From NCBI GenBank assembly GCA_003233295.1, contig QILJ01000086.1, forward strand, positions 1-7,752: a stretch of 7,752 bases of DNA, in the 5' to 3' direction. Under the pieces are notes generated by a model, which searched no databases, was not told the DNA's origin, and worked only from the letters and a program-made list of their open reading frames with translations. Positions 1 through 6,115 of this stretch are shown piece after piece. The first letter of the stretch is position 1. Each line of letters starts with the position of its first letter. The DNA is from Ignavibacteria bacterium. Lineage in GTDB: Bacteria > Bacteroidota > Ignavibacteria > Ignavibacteriales > Melioribacteraceae. The position numbers and the translations under genes are program-made.

Positions 1-161
1 GACTTTTCAGAAGTAAACTAAGCCAAGTCGCTATATCTAAATGACTGAGTCGGTTCTACTTATCAAACAACGACTTTACGACCCACCACTACTTACGGTT
101 TTGAAAGTGAATAGCGTTGAAAACCCCGCACTACGCATAGCAAAATCATTATGTAAATTCT

Positions 162-500
162 CTAATCCTCATCTTTAAGGTCATTCTTAACAGCCCAAAA
201 CTCACCCCACTCTTCAAGTAAGTTCCATGGGTAAATACCGTGGTCGTATCCGTCTTTCCAAGTGATTTGAATTGCATAACTTCCAACCACCTGGATATCA
301 GCAATTTCATATTTGCCGGGTTTGTCTGGACCTTGTGGAGTGGGTTCATAATGCTGCCAGAGGATCGTCTCTCCTTTGTTTGTTGCGTCTGGAGATTCGT
401 CTCTCAGAAATTTGAGTGGTATGGTATGCTCTCTTCCGTCATTCCATTTTATAGTGAGTGACTCTTGTTCGTTTTTTGTTATTTTTACCGGACTTAACAT
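162..500 (-). CDS. DUF971 (GBBH-like N-terminal domain) protein
   Basis: This 112-residue protein is a stand-alone DUF971 domain, related to the N-terminal domain of gamma-butyrobetaine hydroxylase. Two family signatures are visible: LTIKWNDG at about residues 15-22 followed by the IPLKFLR strand, and near the C-terminus VGSYAIQITWKDG, about 72-84, leading into DHGIYPWNLL. It has no cysteines, so the metal-binding cysteine cluster of some eukaryotic relatives is absent. No signal peptide or membrane segment is visible, so it is probably cytoplasmic. In other bacteria DUF971 proteins occur alone or fused to Mrp/ApbC-type iron-sulfur carriers, but their biochemical role is not established. The start is the ATG at 500; an AGGA lies about 10 nt upstream, a weak ribosome-binding site. 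It is the last gene of the minus-strand cluster, 176 nt after dgt, so it may have its own promoter. The family call is firm and the function is unknown. Confidence 0.88.
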   Translation of the reverse strand: MLSPVKITKNEQESLTIKWNDGREHTIPLKFLRDESPDATNKGETILWQHYEPTPQGPDKPGKYEIADIQVVGSYAIQITWKDGYDHGIYPWNLLEEWGEFWAVKNDLKDED

Positions 501-534
501 TTTATGTTTTTCCTATCTTTTTTAACTACTAATC

Positions 535-595
535 AATTGTTGAATTGCTATTTAAATAAGTTACAGCAATATAGCAATGCAACAATTTAACAATT
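535..595. repeat. Degenerate 8-bp tandem repeat forming an imperfect long hairpin
   Basis: On the plus strand 564-595 reads as four head-to-tail octamers: CAGCAATA, TAGCAATG, CAACAATT, TAACAATT (consensus YARCAATN). At 535-551 two octamer-like units occur in the opposite orientation. As a result 535-551 and 571-587 form an inverted repeat of 17 bp with one mismatch and a 19-nt loop. It lies between the 3' end of dgt and the start of DUF971, both on the minus strand. There is no T tract on the exit side, so it does not look like a standard intrinsic terminator. It may be a dispersed intergenic repeat, an mRNA-stabilising hairpin or local slippage products. Confidence 0.55.
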
Positions 596-633
596 ATATT
601 TAGTATCCATTTCAGAACACTGCTTAATTAATG

Positions 634-651
634 CAAGCGATTCAAGCGATT
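634..651. repeat. Tandem 9-bp direct repeat
   Basis: The 9-mer caagcgatt occurs twice in direct succession (634-642 and 643-651), followed by a degenerate continuation (caggagaatc). It lies about 26 nt beyond the dgt stop codon. It looks like a small slippage duplication in the intergenic region, and no function is evident. Confidence 0.6.
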
Positions 652-676
652 CAGGAGAATCACTCTACAATTTAAA

Positions 677-1984
677 TTAAAAAATATCAGCTATCGAACT
701 GTAATCCGGATCAAACAGACGTTTATAATTTGTTAGAGCATAAGCATCCGTCATGCCGGAAATATAATCACACACAATTCTTGCGCGCTCGTTTTTATCA
801 GAACTGTTTTTAATAAGCTGATCAGTGAAATTCGGCAGAAGTTTTATTCCGCTTATTTCCTCAATGTAATTTTCTTTGAACACATCAAACATCATCTGAA
901 GCATTTTGTTTCCTTTGAATTCCATCTGATGTAATTGCGGTGAGTGAAAAACCAGATCGACCGCAATTTGCTTGTACATATTCACCCTCTCGATAATTTC
1001 ATCATTAACTTTCAAAACATATTTATAGCGATTAGTCAAATTGTCCATAAAGGTTTTGCGTTTTTCAATTGAACATGCAAGTATGAACTCCCCAATCTGC
1101 GATCCGAACTTCGATTTATATTTTTCATCCCGTATCCATTCGATAATTTTATTGAGTGTTTTCGTGTTATCTTTAGTGATTGAGCCACTATGCTTCTCTT
1201 TCCATTTCTCTAATTTTTTAATTGTGATAAACCCGCCGGAAATTGAATCGACAAGATCATTCACTGCGTAAGCGGTATCGTCCGCCCAATCCATTATTTG
1301 GCATTCGATGCTTTTAAAATTATTTAATTCATTGGGGTCGTTTAATTGATTTGGAAGTATTGCATCACCGAATACAAAATCGATGTACTCTTTTTGATAG
1401 TTATAGATAAAATGATTTTTAGGTTTTTCAAAATCTGAATAGAGCGCCTTATATTTTAAAACCGCATCAAGAAAAGCCCGGCTTGGTTTCATGCCGCGTC
1501 TTTTCTCCCCGATTGTGTAAAAAATATCGGTCAAAAGTCTGAGTGTTTGTGCGTTGCCTTCAAAACCGCCGTAAGGTTCCATCAGCTTGTTTAAAGTTCG
1601 TTCACCTGCATGACCGAAAGGAGGATGCCCGAGATCATGAGCTAAACAAGCGGACTCTACCAAATCCTGATCGATATGATATTCATCGCTGAAAATATCT
1701 TTATGCTGCTTTGTAACAAAATTACAAATCGATCTTCCGATCTGCGCAACCTCAATGGAATGAGTAAGTCGGGTTCTGTAATAATCATTTTCTCCGGGCA
1801 AAAAAACCTGTGTTTTTCCCTGTAGTCTTCTAAACTCGGATGAATGAATTAGTCTGTCCCTATCAATCTGGAATGGAGTTCTATAATCTTTAGGTCGGCT
1901 GCTTTCGGAGACACGTTCAAAATCAAAATCGCTGTAAAATTTATTCTTCACTTTTTCATTCCCAATTATTAATTCCGTCTCCAA
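677..1984 (-). CDS. dgt: dGTPase-family HD-domain deoxynucleoside triphosphate triphosphohydrolase
   Basis: The product of up to 435 residues belongs to the dGTPase/dNTPase family, which splits a dNTP into deoxynucleoside and triphosphate in the cytoplasm and so limits the dNTP pool. The family hallmarks appear in order: the RTPFQIDRDRLIHSSEFRRL block (about 35-54); RTRLTHSIEVAQIGR (70-84) with metal-ligand H75; the HD motif in LAHDLGHPPFGHAGE (114-128) with H116, D117 and H120; MDWADDTAYAVNDLVD (231-246), which supplies the second aspartate; and a C-terminal DYISGMTDAYA block. Length is normal for the family. There is no ATG before residue 135, so the start is non-ATG. TTG at 1984 overlaps the DUF192 stop by 16 nt. 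GTG at 1951 (residue 12) avoids the overlap, has a GGGAA a few bases upstream, and is at least as likely. It is probably cotranscribed with DUF192. Substrate preference among dNTPs cannot be read from sequence. Confidence 0.93.
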   Translation of the reverse strand: METELIIGNEKVKNKFYSDFDFERVSESSRPKDYRTPFQIDRDRLIHSSEFRRLQGKTQVFLPGENDYYRTRLTHSIEVAQIGRSICNFVTKQHKDIFSDEYHIDQDLVESACLAHDLGHPPFGHAGERTLNKLMEPYGGFEGNAQTLRLLTDIFYTIGEKRRGMKPSRAFLDAVLKYKALYSDFEKPKNHFIYNYQKEYIDFVFGDAILPNQLNDPNELNNFKSIECQIMDWADDTAYAVNDLVDSISGGFITIKKLEKWKEKHSGSITKDNTKTLNKIIEWIRDEKYKSKFGSQIGEFILACSIEKRKTFMDNLTNRYKYVLKVNDEIIERVNMYKQIAVDLVFHSPQLHQMEFKGNKMLQMMFDVFKENYIEEISGIKLLPNFTDQLIKNSSDKNERARIVCDYISGMTDAYALTNYKRLFDPDYSSIADIF

Positions 1985-2513
1985 ACAATTTTATCGCCGA
2001 TCTTAATTCCCAGAGAGTCTGTATAGCCAGCATTGACCTCAATGACAAATTGAGCAGGTTTTGTAGAGGCATAGTGTCCGGTATCAAACGGGACGGCATT
2101 TTTACGAATTGTAACGATCTCATTATTCCCGTTAACAAAAATAATATCAAGCGGGATAATAGTGTTTTTCATCCAGAATGACTGCATTGTTTCATTTTGA
2201 AAAATGAACAACATTCCTTGATTTTGTTTCATCTTTTCACGGTACATCAATCCTTGGGTCCTAGAGTTATCATCGCAATTTCAATATCTATTTTTGAAAT
2301 ATACTTATCAGTACTGGTTAAGAATGTTAACTCGCCGTTTTTCACAAAGTCAATTGTGGTATAAGATTTCACTGCTGTTTTCTCATTATTATTTCGATTA
2401 AAAAGATTAGCAAATGCTAAATACAAAAGTAATCCGACAATCAAAATAATTCCTATTATCTGAAAAACCTTCGATTGCTTTTTCTTGGAAGTCTTCTTCG
2501 TTTTCTTGGTCAT
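1969..2513 (-). pseudogene. Membrane-anchored DUF192 protein, split by a frameshift
   Basis: Two adjacent frames make up one DUF192 gene. The first (2513-2247) has a lysine-rich N-terminus, one membrane segment (about residues 17-37, VFQIIGIILIVGLLLYLAF) and the first DUF192 strands (VKNGELTFL...KIDIEIA), then runs out of frame to a TGA at 2249-2247. The second frame carries the rest: DDNSRTQGLMYREKM, GMLFIF, the signature SFWMKNTIIPLDIIFV, then VIEVNAGYTDSLGIKIGDKI. Adding one base near 2274-2275, in the codon after EIA's isoleucine, joins them into a normal protein of about 181 residues with the family's EIADD...R..GLMYR junction. This could be a genuine mutation or a sequencing error. There is no homopolymer or slippery site to suggest programmed shifting. 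The TGA does overlap an ATG (TGATG), so reinitiation could yield a truncated second half. Function of DUF192 is unknown; it was probably an envelope-facing domain. dgt follows directly. Confidence 0.85.
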
Positions 2514-2587
2514 AACAATTCATTATTTATTAGAAAATTATTCGATAATTTAAACATACAATTTACAATTTTTATGGATTTGAAAGT

Positions 2588-3439
2588 ATGTTCAAATTAA
2601 TACTGGAAAGAAATAAATTAGGGTTAACGGAATCACAATTAAAAATGATAAAAAGCGGCTGGGGTGCCGATGCAGTTGATAATGCTGTTGTTCAGAAGAT
2701 AACATATAGTTCTGATGGGTTGAAAGTAAAGGGCTACGTTGCTTATCCGAAAGATGATTCTAAAAAATATCCGTGCATTATTTGGAACCGGGGAGGAATT
2801 GGTAACGCCGGCGCGATTGATTCTTTCAATGCACAAGGTATTTTCGGGCAGTTGGCAAGCTGGGGATATGTTGTTTTTGCTTCGCAGTATCGAGGCAGCG
2901 ACGGAGGTGAGGGCATTGATGAATTTGGCGGGAGCGATATCAATGATGTGATGAACTTGATTCACTTGGCAGAAGAAATTGAAACGGCTGATAATTCCAG
3001 ATGGGGAATTGAAGGTTGGAGCCGCGGCGGAATGATGACCTATCTTGTATTGACAAAAACAAATCTGTTCAAAGCAGCAATTGTAACAGGAGGTATTGCA
3101 AATCTCAGATGCAATGCTGATGAAAGTCCGTTTATGAAAAAATTATATCAGGCAACAATGGGACAGTATGGAAGCGAAGATTTCCAGAGCGAATGTAATA
3201 CCCGCTCGGTTATTAATTTTGCAGATAAATTGTCAACGAAGACTCCGCTTTTGTTAATGCACGGAACCAACGACAAAAGAGTGCTGCCGCACGACACTCT
3301 TGACCTCTCATCAAAGCTAATAGAATTGGAGATTAAGTTTAGGCTTGTAATGTTTGAAGAAGGAGATCATTTTCTAAAATCTCACCGCAAGGAAGTCGAT
3401 GCATTAAGAAAAATGTGGTTCGACAAACACCTAAAGTAA
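2588..3439 (+). CDS. Alpha/beta hydrolase, S9 prolyl oligopeptidase-like
   Basis: This 283-residue alpha/beta hydrolase resembles the catalytic domain of peptidase family S9 and related dienelactone-hydrolase/acyl-peptidase proteins. The nucleophile elbow is GWSRGG with Ser145. The catalytic acid is probably Asp229 in LLLMHGTNDKRV, and the base His261 in EEGDHF. The oxyanion-hole region is IIWNRGGIG (about 64-72), and SQYRGSDGGEGIDEFGG (99-115) is the block typical of S9-like enzymes. The usual N-terminal beta-propeller is missing; only about 35 residues precede the core, beginning QKITYSSDGLKVKGYVAYP. No signal peptide is visible, so it is predicted to be cytoplasmic. The start is ATG 2588; no Shine-Dalgarno is present, and an ATG 14 nt upstream is out of frame. 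It is divergent from the DUF192 gene and 79 nt before sufE. Peptidase versus esterase activity cannot be decided. Confidence 0.88.
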   Translation: MFKLILERNKLGLTESQLKMIKSGWGADAVDNAVVQKITYSSDGLKVKGYVAYPKDDSKKYPCIIWNRGGIGNAGAIDSFNAQGIFGQLASWGYVVFASQYRGSDGGEGIDEFGGSDINDVMNLIHLAEEIETADNSRWGIEGWSRGGMMTYLVLTKTNLFKAAIVTGGIANLRCNADESPFMKKLYQATMGQYGSEDFQSECNTRSVINFADKLSTKTPLLLMHGTNDKRVLPHDTLDLSSKLIELEIKFRLVMFEEGDHFLKSHRKEVDALRKMWFDKHLK

Positions 3440-3444
3440 AATCG

Positions 3445-3496
3445 CAATTAATTGAGTCTAAGTCATTAAAATTTAATGTAAAGATTAGTATATTTG
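3445..3496 (+). promoter_or_regulatory. Putative sufE promoter with upstream palindromes
   Basis: TATATTTG at 3489-3496 matches the Bacteroidota -7 form TAnnTTTG and is identical to the rpsT -7 box. It would start transcription roughly 15 nt before the sufE ATG at 3519. No TTTG lies at the expected -33 distance, so the match is half-complete. Two short dyads lie just upstream: caattaattg (3445-3454) and cattaaaatttaatg (3464-3478). Either could be an operator or a chance feature of AT-rich DNA. Confidence 0.35.
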
Positions 3497-3518
3497 TTAA
3501 TTAAATAAGACAGAAGAT

Positions 3519-3953
3519 ATGAAAATAATTGACATCCAAAATCAATTGGTAAAAGAATTTGAGGAGCTTGAATCTTGGGAGGATAAATATACCAAGATCA
3601 TAAAACTCGGCAGAGAACTTCCGCAGATGTCAGAAGAACTCAAAACTGAGAAGAACAAAATTGAGGGCTGCCAATCGCAAGTCTGGATGCATGCGGAACT
3701 CAAAGATGGCAAAATGAAAATTGTGGCTGATAGTGACGCGATGATAGTGAAGGGCTTAATAGCTTTGCTTGTTAAAGTTTATTCCGGTCATGAACCAGGC
3801 GAAATAATGAGTTCACCGCCAGAGTTTCTGCAGAAGATTGGTATTGATAGGCATCTTTCTCCAACTCGCAAGAACGGGCTTGGGGCAATGCTTAAGCAAA
3901 TTCAGCTTTATGCAGTTACTTTTAATGCCCTCGCCGCTGCATCAGGGCAATAA
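3519..3953 (+). CDS. sufE: SufE family sulfur-acceptor protein
   Basis: This 144-residue protein matches SufE, which takes persulfide sulfur from the cysteine desulfurase SufS, stimulates it, and passes the sulfur on for iron-sulfur cluster assembly in the cytosol. The acceptor is Cys51 in the family motif IEGCQSQVWM. The N-terminal WEDKYTKIIKLGRELP block (about 20-35) and the C-terminal IGIDRHLSPTRKNGLGAML block (about 107-125) are also characteristic. Length is normal. The start is ATG 3519, the only early methionine, with no Shine-Dalgarno. No sufS, sufB, sufC or sufD is in view, so this is an isolated copy that would work with desulfurase encoded elsewhere. The GlmU-like gene follows after 51 nt on the same strand and may be cotranscribed, with no evident functional link. 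Confidence 0.93.
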   Translation: MKIIDIQNQLVKEFEELESWEDKYTKIIKLGRELPQMSEELKTEKNKIEGCQSQVWMHAELKDGKMKIVADSDAMIVKGLIALLVKVYSGHEPGEIMSSPPEFLQKIGIDRHLSPTRKNGLGAMLKQIQLYAVTFNALAAASGQ

Positions 3954-4004
3954 TCAAAAATTTCATATTGGATTTTACAGTAATTTTAACGAGGTTAGAA
4001 AACA

Positions 4005-5495
4005 ATGAGAAATAATATTAATGAAATAATTGCAAAGTATAATAATGAGTTTGATAATAAACTATCGGAAACTACAATAATCCTTGCAGCGGGACATGGA
4101 AAAAGGATTAAATCCCATACTTCAAAAATGCTGCATAAAATTTGGGAAAAACCTACTGTTGAAAGGGTATTCGAAGCATCAAAAGGCGGACTCAAAAATG
4201 TCAACTCAATAATTGTTGTCGGAATAAAAGCAAATGATGTAATAAAAGTGATCGGTTCAAGATCGAACACAATGTTTGCTTATCAGGAAACTCAAAATGG
4301 TACCGGGCATGCGGTACAAGTAGCTCTTGAAAATATTAAAGCTGATTACGATGGAACTGTATATATTTTGCCTGGTGATATGGGGCTTATTGATAGTAAA
4401 ACAATCAGTAATTTCAAAAGAAATTTTGTTAGGTCCGGTGCAGATATGATGGTGCTTACCGGAATTTATGAAGGTGATCCGCAGAATAACAATTATGGAA
4501 GAATTGTTAGAGTAAAAGATAAAGATGTTAACGGAAATTGGTCAGGTGAGGATAAAGGAAAAGTAATAGAGATCATTGAGCATAAAGACATTCTGAGTCT
4601 GGAAGCCGGTAAGCCCTACATTACAAGTTTTAAAGGAAAGGAATATAGTTTTACTAAAGAAGAACTAATCAAGAACAACGAATTCAACTCCGGTGTTTAT
4701 GCGGTTAATTACAGAAAAATGAAAAAGTTAATAGGTCAACTTGACAGCAATAATGTACAAGGTGAAATTTATATTACTGATTTGATCTCTGTATTCAACA
4801 ATAACGGATTGACTGTTCGTGCAGTGCCTCCTCGTGAGCAGCATGTTCTTATGGGTTTCAATAATAAATCCGTTCTTCTGCAGATGGAAAGTATTGCCAG
4901 AGATATAGTTTATGACAAACTAAAAGATATTGTTGTATTTGAAGATCCTTATGATTTCTTTATTCATGAAGATATTGTTGAACAGATAATTAAATTAGAT
5001 AAAAAAGGTCAGCCGCTGGATATTATAATTGGCAAAGGCGCCCATCTTGGTAAAAATGTTAAGGTAAATTATAATTTAACTTTAATGAAGAATGCTTGTG
5101 TGAAGGGGAATGTTAAGTTTGGTGAGAATATTACAATTTCTGAAAATGTTCACTTATCTACACATGAAGATCAGACTTTAAAGATAGGGAATAATGTTGA
5201 AGTACTTTGGGGAAATATCATAAAAGGAAATATTGTAATTGGAGATAACTCCAGGATTGAATCAAGTGTGAATATGACCGGTAGTGATGAATTCCCGCTT
5301 AGGATTGGAAAGAATGTAACAATCAAAGGAACCAGCTATATATTCGGCAGTATTATTGAAGAAAATGTTTTTATTGAACACTCGATTCTGATTAAAAAGA
5401 AAGTTGAAAAACTTGAAACAAAAAACGGAGATGTAAGAAAGATCAGATTTTATCTGCCTATGCCGGAGGGTATTGATTCTATTTCGGATTTATAG
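4005..5495 (+). CDS. GlmU-like nucleotidyltransferase with divergent left-handed beta-helix
   Basis: This is a 496-residue two-domain protein. The N-terminal half is a nucleotide-sugar pyrophosphorylase domain of GlmU type: ILAAGHGKRIKS (about 26-37) is the nucleotide-binding loop, K41 in SKMLHKIWEKP the conserved lysine, then QETQNGTGHAV (94-104), the metal-binding PGDM (123-126), NYGRIVR, EIIEHKDI, EFNSGVYAV and NVQGEIYITDLI. Each has a direct GlmU counterpart, so UTP plus GlcNAc-1-phosphate is the likeliest reaction. The C-terminal part (from about 320) has hexapeptide-like turns (IIIGKGAHLGKNVKV, VKFGENITIS, IVIGDNSRIE, LRIGKNVTI) predicting a left-handed beta-helix, but I do not find GlmU's acetyltransferase signatures such as the NYDG segment. 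It may therefore not be bifunctional. About 22 extra residues precede the core. The true substrate may be another sugar phosphate. The start is the only early ATG, with GAGG about 12 nt upstream. Confidence 0.82.
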   Translation: MRNNINEIIAKYNNEFDNKLSETTIILAAGHGKRIKSHTSKMLHKIWEKPTVERVFEASKGGLKNVNSIIVVGIKANDVIKVIGSRSNTMFAYQETQNGTGHAVQVALENIKADYDGTVYILPGDMGLIDSKTISNFKRNFVRSGADMMVLTGIYEGDPQNNNYGRIVRVKDKDVNGNWSGEDKGKVIEIIEHKDILSLEAGKPYITSFKGKEYSFTKEELIKNNEFNSGVYAVNYRKMKKLIGQLDSNNVQGEIYITDLISVFNNNGLTVRAVPPREQHVLMGFNNKSVLLQMESIARDIVYDKLKDIVVFEDPYDFFIHEDIVEQIIKLDKKGQPLDIIIGKGAHLGKNVKVNYNLTLMKNACVKGNVKFGENITISENVHLSTHEDQTLKIGNNVEVLWGNIIKGNIVIGDNSRIESSVNMTGSDEFPLRIGKNVTIKGTSYIFGSIIEENVFIEHSILIKKKVEKLETKNGDVRKIRFYLPMPEGIDSISDL

Positions 5496-5534
5496 GAGGC
5501 TTTGCATAAACTAAAAATTGTAGCAACTTTATTT

Positions 5535-5646
5535 TTTGAATAATATTTATTGCTTATTTTACTCTGTTTTAGATGCTACGCCCCCCGAGAGTAAAAAATA
5601 TTAAAGCAATATACTCAAAACAGAATGATAAAATAGGCTATTCAAA
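5535..5646. other. Nested inverted repeats in convergent intergenic region
   Basis: Between the GlmU-like gene and rpsT (5496-5719, no ORF of note) three perfect inverted repeats nest: tttgaata/tattcaaa (5535-5542 with 5639-5646), tattgctt/aagcaata (5548-5555 with 5604-5611) and ttttactct/agagtaaaa (5557-5565 with 5588-5596). The innermost encloses a 22-nt loop ending in a run of six C (5581-5586), odd in this AT-rich DNA. A competing pairing exists between ctgtttt (5564-5570) and aaaacag (5617-5623). On the plus strand a T5 run begins 3 nt after the outer stem, so it may help terminate the GlmU-like transcript, but it is not a classical terminator. Confidence 0.45.
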
Positions 5647-5654
5647 GACTTTTT

Positions 5655-5693
5655 AAAATAAAAAAGCGGTGCATGGATATTCCTGCATCGCTT
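5655..5693 (-). terminator. Rho-independent terminator of rpsT
   Basis: Read on the minus strand, a 10-bp stem (arms at plus 5684-5693 and 5664-5673, aagcgatgca against tgcaccgctt) has one A-C mismatch and a 10-nt loop. It is followed immediately by six T (plus 5665-5660), one A and four T. It begins 26 nt beyond the rpsT stop. On the plus strand the stem is not followed by a T tract, so it mainly serves rpsT. Confidence 0.75.
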
Positions 5694-5719
5694 AAAATTT
5701 CTAAAAATCTAAATAAAAA

Positions 5720-5980
5720 TTATTCAGCGCCTAATTTATTTACATGTCTTGTAAGGGAAGATTTTCTTCTTGCTGCTGTGTTTTTGTGCAGTCTTCCTTT
5801 GCTTACCGCTTTATCAATAAATGAAACAGCTTCTTTTAGTGTGACTTCAGCTTCTGTTTTATCAGTTGAAGCATGAACTTTTTTCATGAGTGTCTTCATC
5901 TCTGATAGCGTCGCTTGATTCCTTACTCTTCTTTTTGCATTTTGTCTAATTCTTTTTTTCGCCGACTTATGATGCGCCAT
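5720..5980 (-). CDS. rpsT: Small ribosomal subunit protein bS20
   Basis: This 86-residue, strongly basic protein is ribosomal protein bS20, which binds 16S rRNA early in 30S assembly. It has the characteristic N-terminus MAHHKSAKKRIRQNAKRRVRNQ, the middle helix with EAVSFIDKAVSKGRLHKNTAARRKSSL and the usual length. It begins at ATG 5980 with an AGGA six bases upstream, one of the few recognisable Shine-Dalgarno sequences in the window. It is monocistronic: a Bacteroidota-type promoter lies upstream and an intrinsic terminator follows the stop. It is divergent from queE and convergent with the GlmU-like gene. Autoregulation, known for S20 in E. coli, cannot be judged here; the leader predicted from the promoter is only about 25 nt. 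Confidence 0.97.
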   Translation of the reverse strand: MAHHKSAKKRIRQNAKRRVRNQATLSEMKTLMKKVHASTDKTEAEVTLKEAVSFIDKAVSKGRLHKNTAARRKSSLTRHVNKLGAE

Positions 5981-6012
5981 AGTTTATCCTAAAATTATTA
6001 TTAACAAGTTTA

Positions 6013-6044
6013 CAAATATACAATTATCGATTCTGTATGTCAAA
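6013..6044 (-). promoter_or_regulatory. Bacteroidota-type promoter of rpsT
   Basis: On the minus strand TTTG (plus 6044-6041) is followed by exactly 20 nt and then TATATTTG (plus 6020-6013). This fits the known Bacteroidota primary-sigma consensus TTTG, about 19-21 nt, TAnnTTTG. The first box also reads TTTGACA, so it resembles a classic -35 element. Transcription would begin near 6006, giving a leader of about 25 nt before the rpsT ATG at 5980. It is the best promoter match in the window. Confidence 0.7.
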
Positions 6045-6083
6045 CTTTTGGTTTTTCAGATTTCACTCTAAAATTAATATTAC

Positions 6084-6091
6084 TATTTTTG
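6084..6091 (+). promoter_or_regulatory. Possible -7 box of the queE-queD transcript
   Basis: TATTTTTG fits TAnnTTTG and would start transcription about 18 nt before the queE ATG at 6116. No TTTG lies at the correct -33 spacing; the nearest, at 6047-6050, is 33 nt away. The region is T-rich, so a chance match is quite possible. I saw no preQ1 riboswitch pattern in this short leader. Confidence 0.25.
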
Positions 6092-6115
6092 TAACTCGAT
6101 TAAAATAAAAGTCTT

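Noticed and set aside
1..161. Possible integron attC site
   Set aside because: I could not find a properly paired RYYYAAC/GTTRRRY set, and no integrase is in view.
41..178. Plus-strand reading frame of 45 codons starting MTESVLLIKQ
   Set aside because: It has no ribosome-binding site, no recognised family, and its end runs antisense into the DUF971 gene; probably chance.
535..587. Hairpin as an intrinsic terminator for dgt
   Set aside because: On the minus strand the stem is followed by gattagtag rather than a T run, and it lies about 90 nt past the stop codon.
2639..2965. Long minus-strand frames opposite the hydrolase gene
   Set aside because: They are antisense shadows of a gene with a complete alpha/beta hydrolase triad and show no domain of their own.
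3995..4270. Minus-strand 91-residue frame with hydrophobic stretches opposite the GlmU-like gene
   Set aside because: Complementary to the conserved nucleotide-binding region; its hydrophobic look comes from the AT-rich antisense strand.
5981..6115. preQ1 riboswitch before queE
   Set aside because: The leader from the likely start site is under 25 nt and no C-rich loop with A-rich tail pattern of preQ1-I is visible.
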